A stretch of 64,000 nt of DNA from Prosopocoilus inquinatus (GCA_036172665.1 CM069873.1:39712001-39776000); one strand, 5' to 3'. Positions 51,936 to 62,905 are shown, numbered from the stretch's first letter. A program made the numbers and translations. The notes: a model not told the origin generated them from the sequence alone.

Positions 51936-53521
51936 ACCGGCGTGAAGTTAGCAATAGATTTCCAGCAATAGAATTTTAAAATTTTATGAACTAACCAAGC
52001 TGTTAAACTGATATTAATATGCAAATTGCAGTAGGTGTTCATCAATATTAACACCGTTTAAAAAATGTATACCCCTTTTTTAGAAAAATACTTACTGAAA
52101 ACAGCGGTACTAACAAAACACAACCAACCAACAACAAACTACGCCTTAAAAAACAAACCTTACGTATACGACTGACGTGAAAAATCTTCAAAGTAACTAT
52201 CAGAATACTAATTTACTAACTTTTCTACGCAACATATAAAAAAAGTGCGATGGAACCCCTCTTAGTTTATTTTTTATTAAACCTTCAATCCACGCGACCC
52301 ACCGCGCGCGCTCTCTAACAAAATGTCTATTGGTAGTTGACGCGAAAAATTTTGCAAATGAATACCAGGATATCGATTTACTAACAATTCTACACAACAT
52401 ATAAAAAAATTGCGATGGAACCCCTCTTAGTTTATTTTTTATTAAATCTTAAATCCACGCGACCCACCACGCGCGCTCTCTATAACAAAATGTCTATTGC
52501 TGGGTAGTTGACGTGAAAAATTTTGCAAATGATTACCAGGATATCGATTTACTAACAATTCTACACAACATATAAAAGAATTGCGATGGAACCCCTCTTA
52601 GTTTATTTTTTATTAAATCTTAAATCCATGCGACCCACCGCGCGCGCTCTCTAACAAAATGTCTATTGCTGGGTAGTTGACGTGAAAAATTTTGCAAATG
52701 AATACCAGGATGTCGATTTACTAACAATTCTACACAACATATAAAAGAATTGCAATGGAACCCCTCTTAGTTTATTTTTTATTAAATCTTAAATCCACGC
52801 GACCCACCGCGCGCGCTCTCTATAACAAAATGTCTATTGCTGGGTAGTTGACGTGAAAAATTTTGCAAATGATTACCAGGATATCGATTTACTAACAATT
52901 CTACACAACATATAAAAGAATTGCGATGGAACCCCTCTTAGTTTATTTTTTATTAAATCTTAAATCCACGATTCAACTACCCAGCAATAGACGTTTTGTT
53001 AGAGAGCGCGCGCGGTGAGCCGCGTGGATTTAAGATTTAATAAAAAATAAACTATGAGGGGTTTCATCGCAATTTTTTTATATGTTGTGTAGAGTTGTTG
53101 GCAAATCGATACCTTGTATTCATTTGCAAAATTTTTCATGTGAACTACCCAGCAATAGACATTTTGTTAGACAGCGCGCGCGGTGGGGCGCGTGGATTTA
53201 AGATTTAATCAAAAATAAACTAAGAGGGGTTCCATCGCAATTTTTTTATATGTTGCGTAGAAAAGTCAGTAAATTAGTATTCTGATAGTTACTTTGAAGA
53301 TTTTTCACGTCAGTCGTATACGTAAGGGTTGTTTTTTAAGGCGTAGTTACCGCTGTTTTCAGTAAGTATTTTTCTAAAAAAGGGGTATAAATTTTTTAAA
53401 CGGTGTTAATATTGATGAACGTCTACTGCAATTTGCGTATTAATATCAGTTTAACAGCTTGGTTAGTTCACAAAATTTTAGAATTCTATTGCTGAAAATC
53501 TATTGCTAACTTCACGCCGGT
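51936..53521. mobile_element. Foldback-like element, 1,586 bp, 9-bp target duplication
   Basis: Ends ACCGGCGTGAAGTTAGCAAT and ATTGCTAACTTCACGCCGGT are perfect inverses. AATACCAGT flanks it exactly (51,927-51,935; 53,522-53,530). Inverted similarity extends some 450-500 bp inward on each side. The interior is a tandem array of a unit of about 170 bp (GTTGACGTGAAAAATTTTGC at about 52,338, 52,507, 52,676 and 52,847), and the right side has the same unit in reverse (52,976-53,290). Long inverted termini built of tandem repeats plus a 9-bp duplication are hallmarks of Foldback elements and Mutator-like relatives. No protein is encoded. Confidence 0.9.
52200..53290. repeat. tandem and inverted array of about 170-bp units
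   Basis: About four direct units followed, after 52,975, by about two inverted ones. Each unit has GATGGAACCCCTCTTAGTTT, a GCGCGCGCTCTCT patch and AAAATGTCTATTG. The GC-rich patch inside AT-rich units is distinctive. Confidence 0.85.
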
Positions 53522-53530
53522 AATACCAGT

Positions 53531-53690
53531 CTTGGTTAACATTGGTAACATGAGGACGCCCACTTCGAGGTAAATCAACAAAATTTCCCGTTTCTAAAAA
53601 ACGTTTTATTGTGCGCGAAACACTACTACGTACAATACCAAGAGCATCACTGATTTCATGACGGGACATGTTCATGCAAAGTCGCAATTC
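53531..53690 (-). pseudogene. Tc1-like transposase, N-terminal HTH part
   Basis: From a Met at 53,687: MSRHEISDALGIVRSSVSRT (first HTH), IKRFLETGNFVDLPRSGRP (linker/GRPR-like motif), VTNVNQDWYYR. The reading frame then runs into the Foldback-like element and resumes at 51,926 in the same protein. Residues upstream of the HTH are decayed (stops near 53,700). Confidence 0.8.
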
Positions 53691-54188
53691 TCATTCTGTT
53701 CGAGTCAGAAATTCTGTTTCTGGGCATTTTGAAGTTTTTCACTAAAGTAAATCATGATTAATAGTTAAAAGTTACAAATATTAAAAAATTTTATCTAAAG
53801 ACTAAGTTTTAATTACTGCTGCAACGCAATATGTACAAACAACATCAAGATTATTGACATTTGTGAACTCAGAAACACTTGCCAAATCCTATAAAGCCTT
53901 CTTATGAAAAATAAATTCAGGAATAGTTGAAATACTAGGGGGGTGCAAAACTTTTGAAAGGCTGTGTATGTAATCAATAACTGTGTAATATAATAAATTG
54001 TTTTTGTAAATTCTGATTTATTAAATTAATATTAACATTCTCACAATCTAAGTACTTCAATATAAGGTTGATAACAAGTAGTTGTTAAATAAAATACAAA
54101 TTTATAATATTTTGTCGCTGTCTTCGACTTTCATGTAGGATATTTTTGTTAAATAGGTAACTTAAATTATTTGGATTTGGAACATTAT
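53691..54188. other. Tc1 5' end and spacer
   Basis: 53,691-53,967 is the untranslated end of the Tc1 element. 53,970-54,188 is AT-rich and probably holds the deleted 3' part of the Harbinger transposase: on the minus strand 54,075-54,215 keeps MCLHDNLPVDE-like C-terminal sequence in another frame. Confidence 0.45.
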
Positions 54189-55058
54189 CTACTTCATCCA
54201 CTGGCAAATTGTCATGCAAGCACATGTTTGCAAAATAAATCTTTCTACACAATTTCTAGTTGTTTTTAGAGCATCGTCAAACCTTCTTTCTGGGGTATCG
54301 TCAATAGTATTTGTTATAGGTGTAATTAACCTGGGCTGGAGAGGATACCCTGTGTCCCCAATTAACCATTTCCTTGGCTGATTTCTCCTATAATTTTCTT
54401 CTAAATGATTTTGCACTTGTGAATGCCGCCAGATAAAAGCATCATGTGCTGAGCCTCCAAAATTGGCATTTACATTTAATACTTTTAAATCTGAGTCACA
54501 TATTATTTGTACGTTCTTAGAATGGAATCCTTTTCGGTTGAAATAAATATGTTCCCCTTCTACCGGTTTCAAAATGCCAATGTGGGTACAATCTATGATT
54601 CCTATCACACCAGAAAAATTGAACTTGTCCGTAAATCCTTCCTGAATTTGTTGTTTTTGATCATTATCTAGAGGAAACCTAATCCACCTGGGTGAAATTT
54701 CCTCTAAAGCATTTGCAACTTCGGTTATAATATTTGACATTGTTGGTTGTGCGACACCAATGTTATGCTCACAACCAACTCCTTTTTGGTAAGAACCTGT
54801 GACAAAAACCTTAAAGCTCCTAAAATTCTCGAATATTGATATTTTGGTTCTTCTTTGTCCTTGTTGCAATTGTGGAGTCAATTCTTTCACTAAATTTTGA
54901 AATAAACGCTTATTTAACCTAAACAACCTTCTAAATTCCTGATCAGGCAAGTTAAAAGGTTCAAAACGGTTCCTTAGTAAACATCTTCCGAATTTCAAAT
55001 CCCTCTTGCGACGATTATTGTCCGCTAAATCTATGAAACGCATGTAAATTGGATTCAT
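54189..55058 (-). pseudogene. HARBI1-like transposase, C-terminal deletion
   Basis: A 289-residue frame from Met. The N-terminal region (FNLPDQEFRRLFRLNKRLFQ) and HTH-like region (VTGSYQKGVG, VAQPTMSNIITEVANAL) are followed by D156 (VIGIIDCTHIG), D206 (NFGGSAHDAFIW), GDTGYPL and E272 (TTRNCVERF). After that the frame jumps to LQTCACMTICQWMK: the conserved GxLKxRFxCL segment is deleted and the tail is read out of frame. The catalytic triad is intact, unlike the plus-strand Harbinger at 31-32.6 kb. It shares low sequence similarity with that copy, so it is a different family. TIRs for this gene are not identified. Confidence 0.85.
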
Positions 55059-55183
55059 TTTGACTTACTGAAGATTTTAGTAACATTTTAATGTTAATAC
55101 AGGTTACCATTCTTATACTGACAAAACTGATTTAAAACTGATGTTTTTAGGTGAAATCAAACGAATGGTAATGTAAATTGGGG

Positions 55184-56278
55184 TCTATTCTGTAACATTG
55201 ATATGGACTTGAAACGTAACAATTATTGATATGGGACGTGACCTTGCAAAGTCACTTGCTAAGCATATCAATTAATTGAAGAGGCCGTGCTGTCTAGCAA
55301 ATTGAAACGCTGTCACAAAAATAATCACTGTTTTTACGTATGCAGAAGTATCATTTTCCGGGCGCCAATGTAAATGCATTTTAAAACCGTCTGCCAAGAA
55401 ATACAGCGCCTGACGGTACATGCGTAAGCGTGCAGGATTAAAGAATACAAATTTGTCCATAATTAGTCGTCGGGTTGTCGTCAAGGGAAAGGTTAGAAGA
55501 AGCGTGATTTTAGGACGGATTTGGTCAAATTATTACTCGTTTTTCTATTTCTCCTTAAAATTGACAACGCATGCGTAATCCATAAGTTGCGCATCTCTTC
55601 AATTCGCGTTCAAGTTCTCTTCAGTTATTGTAGACCTTGAAGACGCATAGCAATTGATATGCAGAATAGGGCCGATTGTCTTTCCACCGATAAATTGCAA
55701 AAGTATACGAACGCGCAAAGAGAATAGAATACATAATACGATAAAATTTGTTCTTCTCTTCTCTTATCTTGTCTATTTCTTCTCTTTATCTACTATGAGC
55801 TCTAAAATACATAATTCCACCGCCGGCAACTTATAATTCGCAATTTGAAACATGTTTGACACGCAACCTTACATTTCTTCTCCTTAAATTTGTAACTAGC
55901 GGGTTTTTGCAACAGTGTTGCCAGTTGTGTATAAGAAAATTTTAATACCAACGCAAAACGCCTAGCAATGAATCTAGCTTGAGAATTGCACCATTTTCAC
56001 AAACTACTCTCTCTTCACAAACGACTTTGATCGCTCGGTTTGAGAATATGGGTCCGGTTATTTCATAGTTTAAATCCAAATAATTTCAATAATTTTGAGT
56101 TTAAAAAATTCAAATTTACCGAATTCTATCGTAATCTACCGAAAAGTTACGACGTGATCTATGTACCTATAAAATGTTCGGGGAGGTTGGCAATACTGTA
56201 TACTAACTTTAGTCAACGCCTACCATGAAAAGGTACTTGAAACATAGCAATATCAAGTCCATATCAATGTTACAGAAT
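55184..56278. mobile_element. non-autonomous Harbinger-like element, right tip altered
   Basis: The left end GGGGTCTATTCTGTAACATT continues GATATGGACTTG; the right end AAGTCCATATCAATGTTACA continues GAATAGA, a 27-bp or longer inverted match, but the last few bases of the right tip (expected CCCC) are missing. The interior (55,272-56,240) has no recognised protein. The ends resemble Harbinger termini and may be served by a transposase like that next door. Confidence 0.6.
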
Positions 56279-56516
56279 AGATATACATTGAATTCATTAA
56301 CAGAGAAACAATCCAAGTAAAAGTAATTATGTCTGGTTTGTCTGATCATTCTACCCAAAGAATAACATTTGAAACTGCGTAATTGCTCAAAAAAGAAACA
56401 AACAAATGTGAGAAGCGACACTTCTCACAAAAATCTACATTTACAGTAACTGTCAAAAGAGAAAATCTGACCGCTTTCAAAAATTTTAATTTACTCTTAA
56501 CTGGTATGTAAGTAGT
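56279..56516. other. spacer, nothing recognised
   Basis: AT-rich with no supported feature. Confidence 0.3.
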
Positions 56517-56606
56517 AGGAATAGGCCGATTCTGGAACCTCCTCCGACCTTGACCAATAAAATTCAAGGTCAAGGTCGGAGGAGGTTCCAGAATCGGCCT
56601 ATTCCT
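56517..56606. repeat. perfect 39-bp inverted repeat
   Basis: Arms 56,517-56,555 (AGGAATAGGCCGATTCTGGA...) and 56,568-56,606 are exact reverse complements with a 12-base loop. The inner end of the arms contains AAGGTC, the core of the adjoining minisatellite, so hairpin and array are probably one unit. Confidence 0.9.
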
Positions 56607-56624
56607 GACGTGACCCCACCATGA

Positions 56625-57445
56625 GCTTCAAGGTCAAGGTCATGACCTTGAGGTGACCTTGAAATGACCTTGAGGTGACCTTGAAATGTCCTTGAGGTGA
56701 CCTTGAAATGACCTTGAGGTGACCTTGAAATGACCTTGAGGTGACCTTGAAATGACCTTGAGGTGACCTTGAAATGACCTTGAGGTGACCTTGAAATGAC
56801 CTTGTGGTGACCTTGAGATGACCTTGTGGTGACCTTGAAGTGACCTTGAAATGACCTTGAGGTGACCTTGAAATGACCTTGAGGTGACCTTGAGATGACT
56901 TTGAGGTGACCTTGAGATGACCTTGAGGTGACCTTGAGGTGACCTTGAGGTGACCTTGAAATGACCTTGAAATGACCTTGAGGTGACCTTGAAATGACCT
57001 TGAGGTGACCTTGAAATGACCTTGAGGTGACCTTGATATGACCTTGAGGTGACCTTGAAATGACCCTGAGGTGACCTTGAAATGACCTTGAAATGACCTT
57101 GAGGTGACCTTGAAATGACCTTGAGGTGACCTTGAAATGACCTCGAGGTGACCTTGAAATGACCTTGAGGTGACCTTGAAATGACCTTGAGGTGACTTTG
57201 AAATGACCTCGAGGTGACCTTGAAATGACCTTGAGGTGACCTTGAAATGACCTCGAGGTGACCTTGAAATGACCTTGAGGTGACCTTGAGATGACCTTGA
57301 AATGACCTCGAGGTGACCTTGAAATGACCTTGAAATGACCTTGAAATGACTCTGAGGTGACCTTTAAATGACCGTGAGGTGACCTTGGGATGACCTTGAG
57401 GCGACCTTGAAATGACTGAGGTGACCTCGTAACGGACCTTGAAGC
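56625..57445. repeat. 11-bp minisatellite, TGACCTTGAGG/TGACCTTGAAA
   Basis: About 70 head-to-tail 11-base monomers. TGACCTTGA is nearly invariant and is followed by GG or AA, mostly alternating, so the array also has a 22-bp period. Occasional TCGAGG, TTGTGG and TTTGAG variants increase toward the right end. On the minus strand each monomer carries TCAAGGTCA, the extended half-site bound by FTZ-F1/SF-1 and ERR-type orphan nuclear receptors. Because 11 is not a multiple of three, all frames read repetitive peptides; these are by-products. Confidence 0.93.
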
Positions 57446-57620
57446 GCGGTGACTCAAATGTAATTGTTTTGAAATAACCCTGACGCAACCTGTTATTGAA
57501 TATGTACCTATTTAAGGAGGTGTTTAATTTGATACCCGTAGACGACGGTTGACCCTCAGATTGAGTTTACCAACTTATTGAACGTAGTGAACGTGATAGT
57601 GCTTATTAAAATTATAAAAC

Positions 57621-60600
57621 ATGTTTGATTGCAATCAGTGTGGCAAACAATTTACGCGAATCGATAATATGAATCGTCATTTGCGTACGTCATGCCAGGG
57701 AAAACGTTTGAAATTAGATGAAATTGCCGGACCGTCCAAAGTTGTTGACCAGGTGAACGTTATGAAATGTGATGTGTGTGAAATATACGTCAGCAGAAAG
57801 TGTTTCTCAGCACATTTGCGTAGTAATTCACATAAAAGTAATGCTTTTGTGGTCGTCGATAACGGCGTGGAGAAGATAGCTGGTGCATTCGGAGACAAAA
57901 TCGTAACGTACCGTATAACGGAACCTTACAATTATGTCGATGTCGAGGATTTTATGTACAATATTCAAGAAAAAGTACTAACTTTGGTTCAAAGTATATT
58001 AGACATCCATAAAGCATTAAAGTGGAATGTGGAAATTTTCGGAGTATATTTCTTAGATTCTAAAGAAAGTTCTGAGATAAAATCTTTTAACACCAAGAAT
58101 AAAATAACTTGTTTTGGAACTGATATATACAATATATATCGTGATTTTGTAAACGAAATACATGTAAAATTGTCGGAATTTCAGGAGCGAGATTCAGGTA
58201 AAACAAATAATAGGTGCAATCGTTTAGAATAAAACTTAAAGTTGCAAATATTGTTACAGGATGGACTTTGTGCAGAATTTTATATATGGAAGTCAACATT
58301 AATAAATACAATCCACTGAAAGCATCCAGCTTCATGCCATTACCGTCTTCAATAAGTGCGAAGAAAGCTGTCATAAATGTTAGAAATAACGACAACGCTT
58401 GCTTTGCCTGGGCGATAACGTCAGCGATGTGTCAACCGACAGGTCTTCCTCAAAGGATGTCTTCATATCCCCATTATAACACAGTAGCGGATTTCACTGA
58501 CCTAGAATTTCCACTGAAAGTTTGTGACGTGAAGAAATTTGAAAGCAAGAACAATATTTCTATAAATGTCTACGGACTCGGTTCCCATTATAATGGTAAG
58601 GTTACGGTTGATGAAGTTGTAGGACCGTTACATTTTACTAAAAATAGAAAAAATATTCATATAAACTTATTATTAATTGATGACAACAACGGAAATACTC
58701 ACTATTGTTGGATTAAAAATTTATCACGTTTAGTGTCAAAACAGACTTCACATCACGGTCACGAGAAATATATTTGTGAACGATGTTTAGTGTATTTTCC
58801 ATGTATTGAAAAATTGCAACGACACGAGAGGGAAGACTGTAAAGTTATCAAAACAGTTTTACCATCGACAGAGTTAAAAATAAATAAGTATGGTGAATCT
58901 TTGCCAGAGAATATATTACAATTTGAAAATTTTGAAAAACAGTTAAAACTTCCTTTTGTTATATATGCCGATTTCGAAGCATTGCTAAAACCACTGGACA
59001 GAGTAGAACCAAATCCAGATAAATCTTTCACTGTTAAGTGTTATGAACACGAACCTCATTCATTTGCATATTACATTAAGTGCAGTTTCAATGCAAATTT
59101 GTCAATGTTAAAGTTATATCGCGGAGAGAATGCCGCCACTGAGTTTATAAAATGGTTAGAAAAAGATATTAAAGAAATTTACGATAAATATTTAAGTAAA
59201 ATTGAGCCGATGACTGATTTAACACGAGAAGAAAAAGAGGCATACGACCGTGCAACAATGTGTCATATTTGTGAAAAACCAATATTAGATGTTAAGGAGA
59301 AGGTGCGTGATCACGAACATTTATCGGGAGCGTTTAGAGGTGCTGCTCACTCTGTGTGCAACATTAATTTTAAAATACCAAAATTTATTCCAGTGTTTTT
59401 TCATAATCTTTCTAATTATGACAGTCACTTGTTTGTAAAGACAATGGCATTAGAAGGTGAAGATGTGGACGTGATCGCACAAAATAAGGAAAAATATATA
59501 TCCTTTTCGAAATTAATACACGTGGGGGATAAGACAGACTGTAAAGGTAAAAAGCGTAAAGTATATTTCAAAATAAGATTTGTAGATTCTTTTCGTTTCA
59601 TGCAATCGTCTTTAGAGAAATTAAGTTCATACTTGGAAGATTGGCAATGTAGGGAAATTAGAAAATATTTTAACGATGAGGAGATGTTTAAATTAATACG
59701 TCAAAAAGGAATTTTCCCGTATTGTTTTATTGACTCACTCATGAAATTAAATTTTGCCACTTTACCTTCTAAGAAAGATTTTTATGATGTGCTGTATGAT
59801 GAACACGTAAGTGATGAAGATTATGAGAGAGCACAGCGCGTTTGGAATTTATTTAACTGTAAAACTATGGGTGATTACAGTGATGTATACGTAACATCTG
59901 ATGTTTTACTGTTGGCAGACGTATTTGAAAATTTCAGAGACCTTTGTATTGATAATTACAAACTAGATCCTTGCCATTTTTTCACCGCTCCAGGATTAAG
60001 TTGGGATGCAATGTTAAGAATGATAAAAATTAAATTAGAGTTACTGCAAGATGTTGATATGCTACATTTTTTTAGAATGGGTATACGCGGTGGAGTGAGT
60101 ATGTGCACTAAAAGAATCGAAAACGCTAATAATAAATTTGTGCATGGTTTTGACTCTAAGAAGGCAACTAAATATTTACTATATCTTGATGCTACAAATC
60201 TGTACGGTCACGCAATGTGTTCCAGATTTCCGTGGGGAGAATTTACTTGGTTGTGTACAGAAGAGATTAACAATCTTAACATTTCAGAGTTAGAAGAAAA
60301 TTCAGATGTCGGGTACATATTCGAAGTAGATTTGGAATACCCGACTCATTTACATGACAACCACAACGAATTACCATTTTGTCCGGAAAACATAATTCCT
60401 CCAAATTCGAAATATGGTAAACTTATTCCAAATCTGTACAACAAAAGGAAATACATAATTCACTATTTAAATCTGAAACAATGTTTGGAAAATGGTTTAA
60501 TATTAAACCAAATTCATAGGGCAATTAAATTTAAGCAATCTCGTTGGCTAAAAATATACATAGACTTTAATTCACAAAAACGAGCTGAAGCTAAAAACGA

Positions 60601-61474
60601 ATTCGAAAAAAATTTTTACAAATTATTAAATAATAGTGTTTTCGGTAAAACTATGGAAAATGTTGAGAATCGCGTTGACATTAAATTGGCCACCAGCTGG
60701 GAAACCCATAATCGAAGACCGGGAGCTGAATCATTGATAGCTAAACCAAACTATAAATCGAGTAAAATTTTTAGTGATCACCTGGCCGCAATAGAATTAT
60801 GCAAAGTACAAGTAAATTATAATAAACCTTTATACGTAGGGTTTTGTGTTTTGGAAATATCAAAAACAGTAATGTACGATTTTTATTACAATTTTATAAA
60901 GCGAAAATATAACAATAGAGCAGCTTTATTATATACTGATACGGATAGTTTAATACTGACCGTTAATACTGATAATGTATACGATGACATAAAGCAAAAT
61001 TTAGATAAATTTGATACTTCAAATTACCCACCGAATAATGTACATGAAATGCCTCGAACTGAATCAGTTATTGGACGATTTAAAGACGAATACGCAGGAC
61101 AGGTTATAGAATCTTTTATCGGGACCGGTGCGATAGCCTACTGTGTAAAGCTTATTTCAAAATGTACTAAGAAAGCAAAAGGTGTTAAAAAATACGTTAT
61201 AGATAAATACTTATCTGTAGATGACTACAAAGAAATCATTGAACGAGATGGTTTTGTTTTTAAAAAGATGTACGTGTTTCACTCAGATTTTCATACGGTG
61301 TATACAGAGTTGAAAAATAAAATTGCTTTATCATCTAAAGACGATAAACGTTATATTTTGGATGACAAAATTCATACTCTGGCGTGGGGTCACCATAAAA
61401 TTGCTGATATAGAAAGAGATAAAACACTAAAAGAACTAATTGAAAAACTGGAAAAAGAATTAGAAAATAAATAA
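57621..61474 (+). CDS. protein-primed family B DNA polymerase, with C2H2 fingers and EndoVII-like insert
   Basis: Two open frames (57,621-58,232 and 58,214-61,474) join if a 62-bp phase-1 intron at 58,198-58,259 (CAG|GTAAAA...TTACAG|GA) is removed, giving about 1,263 residues. Exon 1 starts with C2H2 fingers (FDCNQCGKQFTRIDNMNRH; CDVCEIYVSRKCFSAHLRS). A third finger is at 58,770 (ICERCLVYFPCIEKLQRH). Exonuclease motifs: FVIYADFEALL (58,951), FFHNLSNYDSHLF (59,398) and VYVTSDVLLLAD (59,884). Between the first two, CHIC...DHEHLSGAFRGAAHSVCN (59,258-59,370) looks like an endonuclease VII/HNH zinc fold. Polymerase motifs: A LYLDATNLYG (60,180), B LLNNSVFGK (60,625), C YTDTDSLIL (60,934). All catalytic Asp residues are present. 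The gene would replicate the element. Confidence 0.88.
58198..58259 (+). other. inferred 62-bp intron in the polymerase gene
   Basis: A GT donor after TTCAG and an AG acceptor in TTGTTACAG. Removal keeps the frame, while reading through hits a stop at 58,230. The alternative is a small insertion that broke the gene. Confidence 0.6.
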
Positions 61475-61482
61475 AGTATGTT

Positions 61483-62529
61483 TTATTTATAAGTTCTGTT
61501 AGAAAGTAAATAAATTAATTTGTAAAATTCATTTATTGTGTATTGTGAGTATTGTATGTTTACAGTTGTAGTTAATAAATATTTATTATAAAACATTGGT
61601 TTTGGTATCCATGAATCATGTTTAGAACTCAATCCTAAATAACTTACGAGCGCTTTATTACCTTTTTCTCTCAATACATTAATTAAATATATATCTGGAT
61701 GTTTTACTTTTTGTAACTCGTACTCATAAAACCCACCAAGAATGGCTTCACCATCAGCGTCTTTAATTAGATATGTTCTGGGATTAGTATTCTGCACCGA
61801 CGAAATGGTAAATATTTCGTTGGACCAATTCGGAGTGTACATCTTCGAAAATGCTTGTCTGTATTTACTGATGCGCACATGATCTCCAATTTTAAATTTT
61901 GCAATTCTTGGATCCACAATTTTAAGGTTGCTGTAGACGGACTGTAAAATACTTTGAGCATTTCTTTGATTTATCTTGCTGGGTTTGTAACCCGTCGTAC
62001 TGTGAACAGTGTTATTGTATTCTTCAATTAGCCTTGGTAATAAATTGAACCATCCGAAATTTCCTTGCATGCTAAATTCTTTCCACATTTTTTGTTTTAG
62101 GGTTCTATTAAATCTTTCGACTATCGAACTTTTTAAATTAGAGTATGCGCTATAGTTATTAATTCTATATTTCTTCATTAAATTTTGGAACTCTGCATTG
62201 TAAAATTCCTTTCCGTTATCTGTTTGTATATTTTTCGGTACAGAATTTCTACCTTCAGATAAAATCGATTGAAAAGCTTTGGTTACTTCTTTACCTGTCT
62301 TATTTTTTAATGGTATTCCCCAAGCATACTTGGAAAATGCGTTGATCACTGTCAGAATGTATTTGTATCCTTTGTTTATCTTGGCATAAGGTAGCATTTC
62401 AATTAAGTCTGCTTGGAAGAGATCTCTGAGTCCTTTTATTATTACTCGACGACGGCGAAAGTTTTTCCTTGCTGGTTTGTGCAACTCATTAACAACATCA
62501 CGTTTCACATTAGAAGATAGATCAGACAT
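61483..62529 (-). CDS. Polinton-type DDE integrase with chromodomain-like tail
   Basis: 348 residues, intact. The core has D41 (FQADLIEM), D104 (IQTDNGKEF) and E138 (SSIVERFNRTLKQKMW), with 33 residues between the second Asp and Glu. YNNTVHSTTGYKPS follows, then an SH3-like region (FKIGDHVRISKYRQAFSK) and a chromodomain-like end (VLREKGNKALVSYLGLSSKH, DSWIP). The short N-terminus lacks an obvious HHCC finger. Its 3' end lies 8 bp from the polymerase stop, and its start overlaps the next gene upstream by 8 bp. Confidence 0.9.
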   Translation of the reverse strand: MSDLSSNVKRDVVNELHKPARKNFRRRRVIIKGLRDLFQADLIEMLPYAKINKGYKYILTVINAFSKYAWGIPLKNKTGKEVTKAFQSILSEGRNSVPKNIQTDNGKEFYNAEFQNLMKKYRINNYSAYSNLKSSIVERFNRTLKQKMWKEFSMQGNFGWFNLLPRLIEEYNNTVHSTTGYKPSKINQRNAQSILQSVYSNLKIVDPRIAKFKIGDHVRISKYRQAFSKMYTPNWSNEIFTISSVQNTNPRTYLIKDADGEAILGGFYEYELQKVKHPDIYLINVLREKGNKALVSYLGLSSKHDSWIPKPMFYNKYLLTTTVNIQYSQYTINEFYKLIYLLSNRTYK

Positions 62530-62905
62530 TTTCAGTTAGAACTCGTTTTCTTACGATGAATTCAACAAATAATGGAACTGCACAAACTAAAGATGTGCAA
62601 GTAAACGAGATTTGATCTCCCACATTCAACGTTCTTCCAATTAAAGTATCAGTACAATTTATAGCGTTGATGGATACTGTAATGTTGACAATAGTAGGTT
62701 GATGAATAAGTACTTTTTTAACAACGCAAGTTTCTTGGATCGTATACGTCGTTTGGTGACCTCTATTTGAAAGCAAATACACACTTTCGGCGTTAAGCTC
62801 TTGACTCTGAAAGTCTAATAATGTTTCGTAAAATAATGGTGTAGCAGCAATGTGTTTGAAAACTGTGTGTTTATGAACGTGTCTTCCAAACTTATCAATA
62901 GTCAT
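62522..62905 (-). CDS. small Polinton-associated protein, function unknown
   Basis: 127 residues starting MTIDKFGRHVHKH. The second half is beta-rich (TTYTIQETCVVKKVLIHQ, TIVNITVSINAINCTD, GDQISFTCTSLVCAVPLFVE), which would suit a jelly-roll or fibre-like structural protein, but I do not recognise the family. It ends inside the integrase start (8-bp overlap), suggesting co-transcription. No signal peptide; hydrophobic patches only. Confidence 0.6.
   Translation of the reverse strand: MTIDKFGRHVHKHTVFKHIAATPLFYETLLDFQSQELNAESVYLLSNRGHQTTYTIQETCVVKKVLIHQPTIVNITVSINAINCTDTLIGRTLNVGDQISFTCTSLVCAVPLFVEFIVRKRVLTENV

Larger units (their letters stand above)
51129..53967 (-). mobile_element. Tc1-like transposon, split by a Foldback-like element
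   Basis: The minus-strand transposase pieces (53,690 to 51,130) run N- to C-terminus across the 1,586-bp insertion. The right end at about 53,935-53,967 is, on the minus strand, TACACAGCCTTTCAAAAGTT followed by TTGCACCCCCCTAG, a Tc1-style terminus. I cannot find the matching left terminus, so that end is truncated or diverged. Confidence 0.8.

Noticed and set aside
52200..53290. CRISPR-like regular repeats
   Set aside because: Units are about 170 bp with no short repeat/spacer alternation, and they are part of an element with a 9-bp target duplication in a eukaryotic genome.
56570..57488. Long minus-strand reading frames of 282-295 residues made of 'QGHFKV', 'ISRSPQ' type repeats
   Set aside because: They are readings of the 11-bp minisatellite. 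More than one frame is open because the unit lacks stops, and no start context or homology supports a protein.
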